Positions 42,787 through 50,328 of a stretch of 50,328 nucleotides of DNA are shown piece by piece. The notes under the pieces were generated by a model. That model was not told the origin of the DNA and made no database searches. It worked only from the letters and a program-made list of their open reading frames with translations. How positions within the stretch are numbered: the first letter of the stretch is position 1; every line of letters starts with the position of its first letter. Location of the stretch: contig NZ_CALMFY010000170.1 in NCBI RefSeq assembly GCF_937863485.1, forward strand, positions 1 through 50,328, given 5' to 3'. This DNA comes from an uncultured Nostoc sp. (GTDB lineage Bacteria; Cyanobacteriota; Cyanobacteriia; Cyanobacteriales; Nostocaceae). Position numbers and translations under genes: made by a program.

Positions 42787-43994
42787 CCTCTTACCGAATG
42801 TTGCACCAGCCAGCAATGTAAGCCCACCATTAAGAGCGCCAATGGCAGCATCAACATTGGGATGATTTCTAAATTTGCCCAACTTGCAATCCAGCCTGCT
42901 CCAGTGGGTATAATCGCTGCCCCCAAACTGGCGGCACTAGTGGCGATGCTAACAGCCGCAGGAACATGGGCGTCTGGCAATCGTTGAGGGATTAACCAAA
43001 TGGTCGCAGGAAAGATGGCTGCCAACCCAAAGCCAATTAACGGTAAGCTAATCCATTGATCTGGCAGTTGCCACCAAGCAAGCAATCCAATGATCACCAG
43101 ACTGAGCGACATACTGATTGTGCGGACTGCCCCAAGCCACTGCAAGAAATAACCTAAGATGAAACGTCCCAATGTTAATCCCAGCCAGTAGGCACTAACG
43201 CTATAACCAGCAATCAGCGTGGGAGTGTGACGAGCGACGGACTGCACAGTGTATGCCCAGTTGCCGATGCAGGCTTCAGTGCCAACATAAACCAGCAAAA
43301 GTAGCCCAGTTAGTAGTACTATCGGAGTTTGGAGCGCTTTGCCCAGATTTTCTAACGCAGTTGTATTCGATGGCAATACCCGTAGTGTCATTGGTGTGTA
43401 GTTGAAGATGATTACGCCCAGCACGCTCACAATTAATAGGCTGACAATCCCGGCTAATACCCCATAAACCTGTCGCCAGTTCATGCCAATTGCTAACAAA
43501 GTAGTAGCGATCGCCGGACCTAAGAGTGCGCCAATACCATAGAAAGCATGGAGCAAACCAATCAAACTGGCACTGCGGGAATCTTGCACAATGTAAGTGT
43601 TAATACCTGCATCAATCAACCCAATGCCCAATCCCAACCCCGATCCAGCGGCAACCATGAGAAACCAGAAGGGTGAGATGGCATAGATCATCAGTGCCAT
43701 CGTCAGCGCACCCGCAGCAATCAACAGCATTCGGGCTAATCCCAGCCGACTACTCACAAGACTGCTGGTGAATGCTGCCAGAATGTAGCCGCTAATTTGA
43801 CTGACAAACAGCAGGGTGACGGTTGCTGGAGTCAGGTTATAGGTAGACAGAATCGAGGGCAGAAGAACTCCTAATCCGGCTTCAGCGATACCAATGGCAA
43901 TAAAGGCATAGAAGGCGATCGCCTCCCCAATCCATACAGGCGGTAGGGTGCGTTGATAGTCTCTCATTGGCTGGAATACTCCTGGATCAGACAA
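42783..43994 (-). CDS. MFS transporter
   Basis: A 403-residue membrane protein with about twelve hydrophobic helices, typical of major facilitator superfamily permeases. Visible: GIAEAGLGVLLPSIL in TM1, a loop with RLGLARM between TM2 and TM3, GLGIGLIDAGINTYI in TM4, and LLHAFYGIGALLGPAI in TM5. It resembles FucP/YfkF-type sugar or drug permeases, but substrate is unknown. An alternative start at 43966 (MRDYQRT) would remove nine residues. The stop is in the CTAG border of MITE copy D. On both sides lie duplicated fragments of the PIN and SDR genes. Confidence 0.88.
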   Translation of the reverse strand: MSDPGVFQPMRDYQRTLPPVWIGEAIAFYAFIAIGIAEAGLGVLLPSILSTYNLTPATVTLLFVSQISGYILAAFTSSLVSSRLGLARMLLIAAGALTMALMIYAISPFWFLMVAAGSGLGLGIGLIDAGINTYIVQDSRSASLIGLLHAFYGIGALLGPAIATTLLAIGMNWRQVYGVLAGIVSLLIVSVLGVIIFNYTPMTLRVLPSNTTALENLGKALQTPIVLLTGLLLLVYVGTEACIGNWAYTVQSVARHTPTLIAGYSVSAYWLGLTLGRFILGYFLQWLGAVRTISMSLSLVIIGLLAWWQLPDQWISLPLIGFGLAAIFPATIWLIPQRLPDAHVPAAVSIATSAASLGAAIIPTGAGWIASWANLEIIPMLMLPLALLMVGLHCWLVQHSVRG

Positions 43995-44149
43995 TTTGAC
44001 TGCTGAGATTTACTCAATTAATCATCCTCAAAAATAACTTTATACTCATCTCCCTGTAGTGATGCACTGATACAACCTAAATTATTTTATTGGTGTTCAC
44101 TACGAATTTAGCTATATTAATTCGTTATTAGTTGATGTAAAAATTAACC

Positions 44150-44299
44150 TATAGCAATCCTAAATGAGTTTTGAAAATCTCCAATTCCTCTCTCTGCGCT
44201 ACGGGCAGTTTGCTCAAGTCGGGAAACCCGCCCATGCAACTCCTCTCCTCTGCGCCTCTGCGGTTAATTTATTTTTACAAATGATTTAGGACTGCTATA
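44150..44299. mobile_element. 150-bp MITE with TATAGCA ends
   Basis: Left end TATAGCAATCCTAAATGA and right end complement TATAGCAGTCCTAAATCA form a long inverted repeat. TA borders suggest Tc1/IS630-like insertion. The inside has a CTCTGCGCCTCTGCGG repeat and no gene. A second copy begins at 50278 and leaves the window. Confidence 0.8.
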
Positions 44300-44328
44300 T
44301 CAAACTGACAAGGTAAACGCATCTAAAT

Positions 44329-44355
44329 ACAGAAGTAGTCTTAAGAATCCCCCTA
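44329..44355. repeat. 27-bp exact copy of the PIN pseudogene 3' region
   Basis: Identical to 42161-42187, which encodes RSSLKNPP of the PIN gene; both begin ACAGAAGTAGTCTTAAGAAT. Sequence on either side differs. Together with the SDR tail copy at 42414-42511 it shows that the region was duplicated. Confidence 0.75.
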
Positions 44356-44641
44356 GTATTAGAGAGGATGAGAAAATTATCCAAACACATTTTTGTATCT
44401 TGATCTGTCGATTGACTAAATTAAAAACTGCCCAGAGTATTGCTTGATTCAATTTGAGAAAAAATAGCGTAGGCGTTCGCGTAGCGTCTCGTAGAGAAGC
44501 CCGCCGTACCCCCTACGGGGAAGCAAGCTACGCGTAGCGTCTCCAAGAGTTGGCATCGCCTGAATCAATAGTTATCTATTTTTCTGCCCTAAACTATTAG
44601 GAACCATCTCAAAACCTGATCACTACGTTGCCAAAAAGTAT

Positions 44642-44666
44642 ACAAGGATTTGAGACAAATCCTTGT
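44642..44666 (-). terminator. Rho-independent terminator of the SDR gene
   Basis: On the minus strand ACAAGGATTT and AAATCCTTGT form a perfect 10-bp stem 35 bp after the SDR stop, followed by ATAC then TTTTT. A worn copy is at 42428-42452. Confidence 0.7.
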
Positions 44667-44700
44667 AAAAACTGGATTACAAATTTTCGGGCAGGTCTAT

Positions 44701-45711
44701 TTATGCTTCCTTTTTGAATACTTGAACTGCTAGAAACGCTAATGCTAATGTACCAGCGATCGCACCCCACTGGAGAAGCGGATTTTTTTCTAGCCAGTCG
44801 GAAACGCTAGGTACAACTAAGTTACCATAATCCCCGTTAACTCTGTCGTCTTCGGCAACAGGTTGGTAAAAATTATTTGGTGCATCTTCAGACTTCGGTT
44901 CAGAAGTACGCTGTAAATTTAAGCCGACGAGCACTAAGAGTGAATCTACTAATGATGGTGAGAGGCGCTGTACCACATCTAATATTTTCGCTACATCCCC
45001 AACCAAGTAGTCACGAGTTGGATGTTCGGCTACATAGAGGATAGCATCAGCTACAAGTTTAGGGTCGTAGTAAGGTGGTATCCCGGTAGGTTTTACGCCT
45101 AATTTCGTCAAACCATTGTTCCAGAAGGGGGTGTTGATCACCGCTGGCTTCACACTCGTGACGCTGATCGGCCATTTTTCATATTGCAACTCAACGCGCA
45201 TAGCTTCGATAAAGCCCTCAACCCCGTGCTTGGCTGTCGAGTAAGCACTTTGGTAGGGGAGCGCTCGCCTACCTTCCATTGAAGAGACGTGGATCAGTGC
45301 CCCCCGTCCCTCACGCTTCAGATGGGGTAGGGCCGCCATTGCACCATACACCTGTCCCATGAGATCGACATCAATCACATGCTTAAACTCTTCCGGTGTT
45401 GTGTTGTCAACAGTGGCAAAGATGCCGATCGCGGCGACATGTACCCATGTATCGAGTCGCCCGTATACTTCCACAGTTTTATCTGCGATCGCCTTAACTT
45501 GCTCAAATACTTCCACATCAGCTACGCAATAAGTTGCCTCGCCGCCAAAGCTGCGAATCTCTTCCACTAAAGACTTTAGCTTCGACTCACCGCGAGCGGA
45601 GACTACTACTTTTGCCCCCCGTCTAGCAAACTCAAGAGCTGTGACACGTCCGATCCCACTGGAGGCTCCAACGACGGAAACAACTTGCTGATTGATTGGC
45701 TTTAATTGCAT
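44701..45711 (-). CDS. Short-chain dehydrogenase with C-terminal membrane anchor
   Basis: A 336-residue classical SDR. VVGASSGIG (14-21; Val replaces the usual Thr of TGxxxGIG), Asn-rich strand HVAAIG, Ser143-144, and YSTAK (Y157, K161) are present, so the enzyme should be active with NAD(P). After the ~250-residue SDR domain comes a polar linker (QRTSEPKSEDAPNNF) and a C-terminal hydrophobic segment at about 313-331 with a KKEA end, implying tail anchoring. Substrate is unknown. It ends in a clear terminator. A 98-bp copy of its 3' end lies downstream at 42414. Confidence 0.9.
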   Translation of the reverse strand: MQLKPINQQVVSVVGASSGIGRVTALEFARRGAKVVVSARGESKLKSLVEEIRSFGGEATYCVADVEVFEQVKAIADKTVEVYGRLDTWVHVAAIGIFATVDNTTPEEFKHVIDVDLMGQVYGAMAALPHLKREGRGALIHVSSMEGRRALPYQSAYSTAKHGVEGFIEAMRVELQYEKWPISVTSVKPAVINTPFWNNGLTKLGVKPTGIPPYYDPKLVADAILYVAEHPTRDYLVGDVAKILDVVQRLSPSLVDSLLVLVGLNLQRTSEPKSEDAPNNFYQPVAEDDRVNGDYGNLVVPSVSDWLEKNPLLQWGAIAGTLALAFLAVQVFKKEA

Positions 45712-46084
45712 AAGTGTTACTTCTTAAAATAAATTAGGGATTGGGAATTGGCTTCGACAGCGTTAAAGACTTTAGCTTCACTAGGTAATTCAGTCGCTAT
45801 CTTAGTATCAGTTGCTATTAAAAATATTTCTTAATAACTCTACTATACATATATATGTTAATTATTATTAAGGTTGCAGTTCTCTGTCTATTGGGGAATC
45901 TGAAAGCGTCACAGGAAGTATCTGTAAGTATTTATCTAGACTTTTGATATTTTCGACTAAGAAGCATCAGGAACTTACCCGACAAAGTTTAGAAAATCTC
46001 ATCTGTAGCCGTTTACCTACTTCAGACTCAACTTTCAAATGACGCAATCTCCTGATGCTATTTACTTTTTTTACAAACAGCCCC
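45712..46084. other. Intergenic region with a spaced inverted repeat
   Basis: A 373-bp gap. AGCATCAGGA (45963-45972) and TCCTGATGCT (46050-46059) form a 10-bp inverted repeat 77 bp apart, which could be the ends of a small element or an IS remnant. Otherwise it is AT-rich and carries the SDR promoter. No gene seen. Confidence 0.4.
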
Positions 46085-46330
46085 TTAGCCTGATTCACTC
46101 CTCAAGACAGATGCGAAAGCAGATTTAATTGAACCTCCCGCTTCCTTGATTTTCTGGGCGATGGGTTGCTCACTATGCAAAAACACACGCGCACAGTTGC
46201 GTCCCGGCAAACCGGAAATTGAACCACCCGGATGAGTTCCAGCACCAGTAAGATACAAGTTATCAATTGGTGTTCTGTAGTTAGCTAATTCCGGCAAGGG
46301 ACGGAAGCAAAGCATTCGTTCTAAGGTCAT
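46085..46330 (-). pseudogene. 3' fragment of a CrtO-like FAD-dependent oxidoreductase
   Basis: The 81 codons from MTLERMLCFRPLPELANY match the C-terminus of phytoene-desaturase/CrtO-like proteins: YRTPIDNLYLTGAGTHPGGS and ISGLPGRNCARVFL, where the flavin-binding end of the fold lies. The FAD-binding N-terminus and most of the enzyme (normally more than 500 residues) are missing. The break is about 28 bp from the stop codon of the KAP NTPase gene on the same strand, so that gene or a deletion replaced the 5' part. Codons upstream (IPAINNIKSAIIY) have no homology. Confidence 0.75.
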
Positions 46331-46358
46331 ATCAATATAAATAATTGCAGATTTTATA

Positions 46359-48143
46359 TTATTTATAGCTGGTATCACTTTTGACTTGGAGTCTGGTAGT
46401 CAATTCTTCCAGTTCTTTGAGGTGTTGTGCGTTCACAAGCCATTCTTCTTCACAATTAGATTTATCTCCACCATATTGACTTTGTTGCTCTTTTAATGTT
46501 GCAATATGATGATTAACTATTGCTAATGCTTTACCTTGAGTAATTGCTTTTTTTAGCAACTCAAACCGTGAGGTTTCGTCAACCTGACGCAACAGCCGTA
46601 ATATAAAACGACTGATGATAACTTCATCTCCAAAATCCAGAATGCCATTAGATTCATCATCTTGACATAATGAGAGTTGCTCGCTTACATCAAACAAAGC
46701 TTCCACAACTGAGGGAATATAATTTACAGGAATTTCCTGTTCAGTGGAATTTTCTAGCTGTTCTATAAATACTCTAGCTTGTGTTGTACCGCCTGGAAGT
46801 TTTTGTTTAGCAAGTTCTATCAAATGATTTCTAAATTTGTCTTTATCTCCAACCAAACCAAGGATAATTTTTCTCTGGATATTAGATAATTCCCCTGCTG
46901 ATAACGACAAACGAAAGTAAATAGGAAATATTTCTAAACTACACACACGTAGTTGTTCGCGCCATTCCAACTCATATTTTTCATCTAAATAGGTATTACC
47001 CAAAATGAATTTTAACTTCGGAAAAAGGTACATGAGCAGATTTTTAATGGGCTGCTTGTCCTCATCTGGCAGTTGAGCAATCCAGGTATTCAGAAGACTG
47101 TTGAGTTCGTCTATTGAAGGGTTTGCCTCTCCTACAAAAATATGAGGATTTTGATGGATTATATTATATATCTTTGGACTAAAGACTCGCAAAGACTCAA
47201 TAGCAATGTAATCTACTGGGTTTACTTCATCTTTTACTGCTGGATACGTTACTGTTAAAGTGTTAATAAAACGAACAATATTGCGGATGCTAGTAATAAA
47301 GTGATCTATTCCTTGAAAGTAAATATCACCCCAGCGAGTTTGGTTAATTTTTGGTTTTGGAGTTTCAGCAAATATATTATCAAGCTTTGCAAAAAGCAGC
47401 CTGCGAAGTGAGGTTTTATCAGGAATAGGTAACTCAAAACTAACTTGAATAAACTTTTCTAAGTATGTTTCACCTGATATTTCTTTGATATCGGCAATTG
47501 TTTTCCTGACAATTTCTTCTTTGTCAAAAACTATCAAATAGACAACATTAGTAAAATTCCGCATTGCTTTGAAAATACGAAATAACTGCTTGATATCTTC
47601 AGCAGCCAACCGATCAATATCGTCAATTGTTACGACTATTCGCCGCTGCTGCTGTACTAGCGTGTCTTCTACTTCTTCTTTTAATTGGGCAGCTTCCTTG
47701 TCCTTCTCGTCCAATAATGCTGCTAATGCTTTGCCAGTTTGAGCATAAGGTAGAGGAATGTCTGAAATAATGGCAGCAAAATCAGCTAGTCTCTCTTTCA
47801 AACCTTTCGACACAGATGACTCTTGGCTTAAAACGTTTTGCAATTGCTCGAAAAAGCGTCTTGTGATATTTTCGTGTCCAGACAATAACCAAGGATTAAA
47901 AGGAACGATTATTGGTTGCTCCTCGTCTGGTTTTTGCTGAAGATAGTGAACTACAAAGTTTAATAATGTGGATTTGCCAGAGTTCCAAGAACCATAAACT
48001 GCAATAACGAAACCTTCAGGAAAAGGCATTTTGCAAATGCTGTCTGCTAGATACTTGGCAAAGTTCGCATGTCCTAGCAGGTCTTTTTCTGGATCAACTA
48101 AAGAGCTATCTACCGATATATCGTTGATTTCCGTCTGTGCCAT
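46359..48143 (-). CDS. KAP-family P-loop NTPase
   Basis: A 594-residue protein with the KAP pattern: Walker A GSWNSGKST (51-59), PFNPWLLSGHEN, and Walker B IVVTIDDIDRL (169-179), followed by FRIFKAMRNFTNVVYLIVFD and an alpha-helical C-terminal half. Many KAP NTPases have membrane helices between Walker A and B; here that part (FAAIISDIPLPYA) is only mildly hydrophobic, so membrane attachment is uncertain. KAP NTPases are linked to membrane-bound signalling complexes and in some bacteria to phage defence; a role here is unknown. It is monocistronic and abuts a truncated carotenoid gene, suggesting arrival by transfer. Confidence 0.88.
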   Translation of the reverse strand: MAQTEINDISVDSSLVDPEKDLLGHANFAKYLADSICKMPFPEGFVIAVYGSWNSGKSTLLNFVVHYLQQKPDEEQPIIVPFNPWLLSGHENITRRFFEQLQNVLSQESSVSKGLKERLADFAAIISDIPLPYAQTGKALAALLDEKDKEAAQLKEEVEDTLVQQQRRIVVTIDDIDRLAAEDIKQLFRIFKAMRNFTNVVYLIVFDKEEIVRKTIADIKEISGETYLEKFIQVSFELPIPDKTSLRRLLFAKLDNIFAETPKPKINQTRWGDIYFQGIDHFITSIRNIVRFINTLTVTYPAVKDEVNPVDYIAIESLRVFSPKIYNIIHQNPHIFVGEANPSIDELNSLLNTWIAQLPDEDKQPIKNLLMYLFPKLKFILGNTYLDEKYELEWREQLRVCSLEIFPIYFRLSLSAGELSNIQRKIILGLVGDKDKFRNHLIELAKQKLPGGTTQARVFIEQLENSTEQEIPVNYIPSVVEALFDVSEQLSLCQDDESNGILDFGDEVIISRFILRLLRQVDETSRFELLKKAITQGKALAIVNHHIATLKEQQSQYGGDKSNCEEEWLVNAQHLKELEELTTRLQVKSDTSYK

Positions 48144-48574
48144 AAAAAATTTTGATTACTTAATACTGCGATCGCAAATAGACCGTGCTATAGGGGCACA
48201 ACAATGCTCTGCCCTTACGAAAGATGTGGTTTTTAAACTTCTCCATATTTGGCATTTCTTGTCAATGCGTAAGTCCTACAGAAGTAAAACAGGCTTTATA
48301 CCTATCTTTGAGACGAATCGTTGTGTACTTCACCTTCCTTGAAATCTGCTGTATCTATTTAAACTATCATTTCTTGAGGTTTTATAAACTTAATTACAGG
48401 CGTGAAGTCTAGGTGGTAAATGCTTTAGGGTATCTTCTAAAAACCAAATTATAATAAATTTAAATTTAAAATTTATATTAGTTGTGTCAAACAAAAATAA
48501 TCTATTTCTGTGAAATACCTATAAGCTTAAAAAATAAGTTTTTTCCAATCGTCAATATCCTCTAAAACGTCCAA
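48144..48574. other. Intergenic region upstream of the KAP gene
   Basis: A 431-bp AT-rich gap with one HIP1-like site (GCGATCGC) at about 48168. A 103-codon plus-strand frame crosses the KAP start and has no coding character. No gene, repeat or RNA was recognised. Confidence 0.45.
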
Positions 48575-49846
48575 TTAATTGAGCCATTGTAATCCTTTAT
48601 TGTGTAATTTATATTCGATATACTGCATTTCTTCGATAGTTTCTCCAGTAATTATCGCATAAATTTCGGTGTAGATTTTTCCGTATTTGACCTTCTCTAA
48701 AGCCGACAGAATAATCAAGTCTTTGCGATCTAGTTCTGGTTTTAAGGTCACTAAAATTGAATCCAACGTTCCTTCCATGCGGTAGTCACTAGAATATTTA
48801 GCTACTTCCTTTCCTAGCCCCAGTAAGGTATGGCGCTGCAAGCACAACGGAGTTGATCCATTGACTCGGAAATTGGCATCGATCGCATAAAATTGTCCGT
48901 CTTGATCTTCTAACACATCGAAGCCAATCACGCCGAAATAACCTTGTTTGTGAGCATACTGACCAATGGCGGCAATCATCTCAAAGAACTTGCTCATGTC
49001 AGTGTTGCAGTAGTCAATCAGTCCCCCTAAATAATTGCCTTCTGGAGTGACGAGTTGCCTGGTAGTGCCGATCAGGGTTATCTCTCCCGCCTTGTTGACA
49101 TAGAACTGTACGCAGTAATTCTGCACCTCATTCTTGACGAACTCCGAGACAATAATTTTATCGAGCAACTTAATATTGAGATATTTCCTGATTTCTTCAA
49201 GGCAGTAGTTCAAATCGCTGAGGCTTTTGATGATATAAGTGCCTTCTCCTGAGAGTCCATGGGACGTTTTAATTAAATAGGGAAATTGTGGTAACTGAAT
49301 ATCTTCCAAATTACAGGTGTGCAGATTGTAGCTCTCATATTTTGGACATTGCACCCCCAATTCGGCTAATGTTACTTTGCTGAGTAAACGGTAATGGGTA
49401 TCTGAATCAATAGCGTGTTTTTCTCTTTTGAGGTGATCAAAGGGAAATAGAGTGATGAGTTTGTCAAAGCGTTCGCTGTGACTGAGGTCATCCAGATAAG
49501 TCAAGCGATCCATCATGTCAATATTGGAGTAGCTGAAGCCGAAATGCTCTTGCCAGTATTCAAGCAGGGACTTTGGCGGCGGAATAATCACAATTGGTGG
49601 AATGCGATCGCCTAACACAGCCAGAATTTTCCAAGGTTCCTTTTGGCAAATCTTGTCAAAGGATGTTTTAGTGGCTTCACTACTGCCATCTTGAATAAAA
49701 TATTTTTTATGGTTGGGATAAACAGCCCAACTGGCAGTTGCAGGATAATTTAGGATAAACCCATAAGATGCATCTGTGATATCTTGAGCAAACAGATCAG
49801 AAAGAGAACTCCCTTGAAAGTATTGAAAGTTATATTTTGAATTCAT
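48575..49846 (-). CDS. ATP-grasp family ligase, unassigned
   Basis: A 423-residue protein. The central ATP-grasp domain is clear: KTSHGLSGEGTYII glycine loop (193-206), IIVSEFVKNEVQNY, GVIGFDVLED and a final AIDANFRVNGST with D323 and N325/N329 as Mg ligands. The N-terminal ~150 residues (DRIPPIVIIPPPKS) form a preATP-grasp-like region. Such enzymes join a carboxylate to an amine through an acyl phosphate; it resembles PGM1-like peptide/amino-acid ligases, but substrate is unknown. No peptide precursor or other biosynthetic gene is adjacent. The ATG at 49846 follows a good AGGAGGG-type ribosome site (complement of CCCTCCT, 49851-49857). Confidence 0.85.
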   Translation of the reverse strand: MNSKYNFQYFQGSSLSDLFAQDITDASYGFILNYPATASWAVYPNHKKYFIQDGSSEATKTSFDKICQKEPWKILAVLGDRIPPIVIIPPPKSLLEYWQEHFGFSYSNIDMMDRLTYLDDLSHSERFDKLITLFPFDHLKREKHAIDSDTHYRLLSKVTLAELGVQCPKYESYNLHTCNLEDIQLPQFPYLIKTSHGLSGEGTYIIKSLSDLNYCLEEIRKYLNIKLLDKIIVSEFVKNEVQNYCVQFYVNKAGEITLIGTTRQLVTPEGNYLGGLIDYCNTDMSKFFEMIAAIGQYAHKQGYFGVIGFDVLEDQDGQFYAIDANFRVNGSTPLCLQRHTLLGLGKEVAKYSSDYRMEGTLDSILVTLKPELDRKDLIILSALEKVKYGKIYTEIYAIITGETIEEMQYIEYKLHNKGLQWLN

Positions 49847-50328
49847 TTAGCCCTCCTTTGAAACTGCATCTCCTTGTGGATGCTGTTGTTGATATAACTA
49901 GTGTAATTGGAGTTTGGCTTGGTGTGACCACAGCAATTCGGATAATTTACCCACACCGATTAGCTTATAACAACAAATAGGGTGATAAATTTATTTACTA
50001 ATTGCAGTTAAGGCTTAGACAAACTCTGGCGAAATGAATCTATGTGCTGATTGCTTTTGCTCAATAAGCCGTTTAAATTGTTTTATTTTACTAGCTTTAA
50101 TACTTAAAACATTACCATAGTTTTTTGGGTAAAACTAACACTTGATAATTTCCTTTTTAGCTATCTCTATATATTCTATTTTGCTCTTTTATATTTTAAT
50201 TAACTCTATCAAACGAAATAAAATTAGTTTGTTTATTGTCCTATAATAACGTTACTCATAAATTATTGTTCATATATATAGCAATCCTAAATGAGTTGTG
50301 AAAAATCACAGTTGTTGATAAAGTGAAT
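49847..50328. other. Terminal gap ending in the start of a MITE
   Basis: About 480 bp. The first part has the promoter and ribosome site of the ATP-grasp gene; the rest is AT-rich without genes. From 50278 the sequence TATAGCAATCCTAAATGAG repeats the left end of the 44150 MITE and runs out of the window. Confidence 0.6.

Larger units (their letters stand above)
43995..44700. other. Repeat-rich gap between MFS and SDR genes
   Basis: Contains a TA-bordered MITE (44150-44299), a 27-bp copy of the PIN gene 3' region (44329-44355), a common GCGTAGCGTCTCGTAGAGAAG repeat at 44467-44552, and the SDR terminator. The MFS promoter should lie in the first 150 bp. No gene was seen. Confidence 0.6.

Noticed and set aside
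46331..46378. N-terminal extension of the CrtO-like fragment
   Set aside because: These codons have no homology and overlap the 3' end of the KAP gene; the family match begins at 46330.
48031..48342. 103-codon plus-strand frame at the KAP start
   Set aside because: Antisense to KAP and leader sequence, without coding motifs.
48575..49846. MysC/MysD mycosporine ligase
   Set aside because: No other mys genes lie nearby and the N-terminal sequence does not resemble MysC as I remember it.

Overview
The window looks like the chromosome of a filamentous, heterocyst-forming cyanobacterium (Nostoc/Anabaena type). Reasons: moderate-to-low GC, many GCGATCGC (HIP1) octamers, heptanucleotide AGTCAAA short tandem repeats, many small inverted-repeat elements between genes, a PatA-type response regulator, and above all a long one-strand gene block whose content matches the heterocyst envelope polysaccharide (HEP) island known from Anabaena sp. 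PCC 7120 (from memory alr2825-alr2841, with hepC and hepA near the middle).

Layout. 1-2733: a three-copy 70-bp tandem array beside pheT on the minus strand. 3444-4571: a Gly/Asn/Ser-rich repeat protein of unknown role. 4840-6632 (minus): a PatA-domain response regulator followed by a CheY-like regulator. 7360-11120: a three-gene operon of TerY-like VWA protein, PP2C-type phosphatase, and a divergent Ser/Thr kinase with zinc knuckle, membrane segment and TPRs. 11121-12251: a repeat-rich gap with at least three inverted-repeat elements, two of them bordered by direct repeats.

12252-41504 is the polysaccharide island, all on the plus strand. It holds nucleotide-sugar genes (rfbF, an SDR epimerase/dehydratase, a TylC/NovU-type C-methyltransferase, an RmlC-type 3,5-epimerase), three sets of oxidoreductases (LhgO-like, COG4091-like, GMC), a PhyH-type dioxygenase, nine glycosyltransferases (GT2 and GT4 types), a Wzc/GumC-like tyrosine autokinase, the HepC-type sugar transferase, the HepA ABC exporter and an O-antigen ligase/polymerase-like membrane protein. 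Inference: these make, assemble and export one polysaccharide, probably the heterocyst envelope layer.

41505-50328 is a scrambled flank: a 5'-truncated PIN gene, an MFS transporter, a membrane-anchored SDR, a carotenoid-oxidoreductase fragment cut off beside a KAP P-loop NTPase, and a lone ATP-grasp ligase. Two short blocks on either side of the MFS gene are duplicated in the same order, which points to a past rearrangement.

The most unusual signal is a ~103-bp non-coding element (MITE-like) present four times, bordered by CTAG/CTAT. Three copies sit exactly at the stop codon of a gene. In one case the element encodes the last part of a glycosyltransferase and its stop. A different small element fills most of the hepC-hepA intergenic region. 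No rRNA, tRNA, CRISPR array or intact transposase gene was seen.
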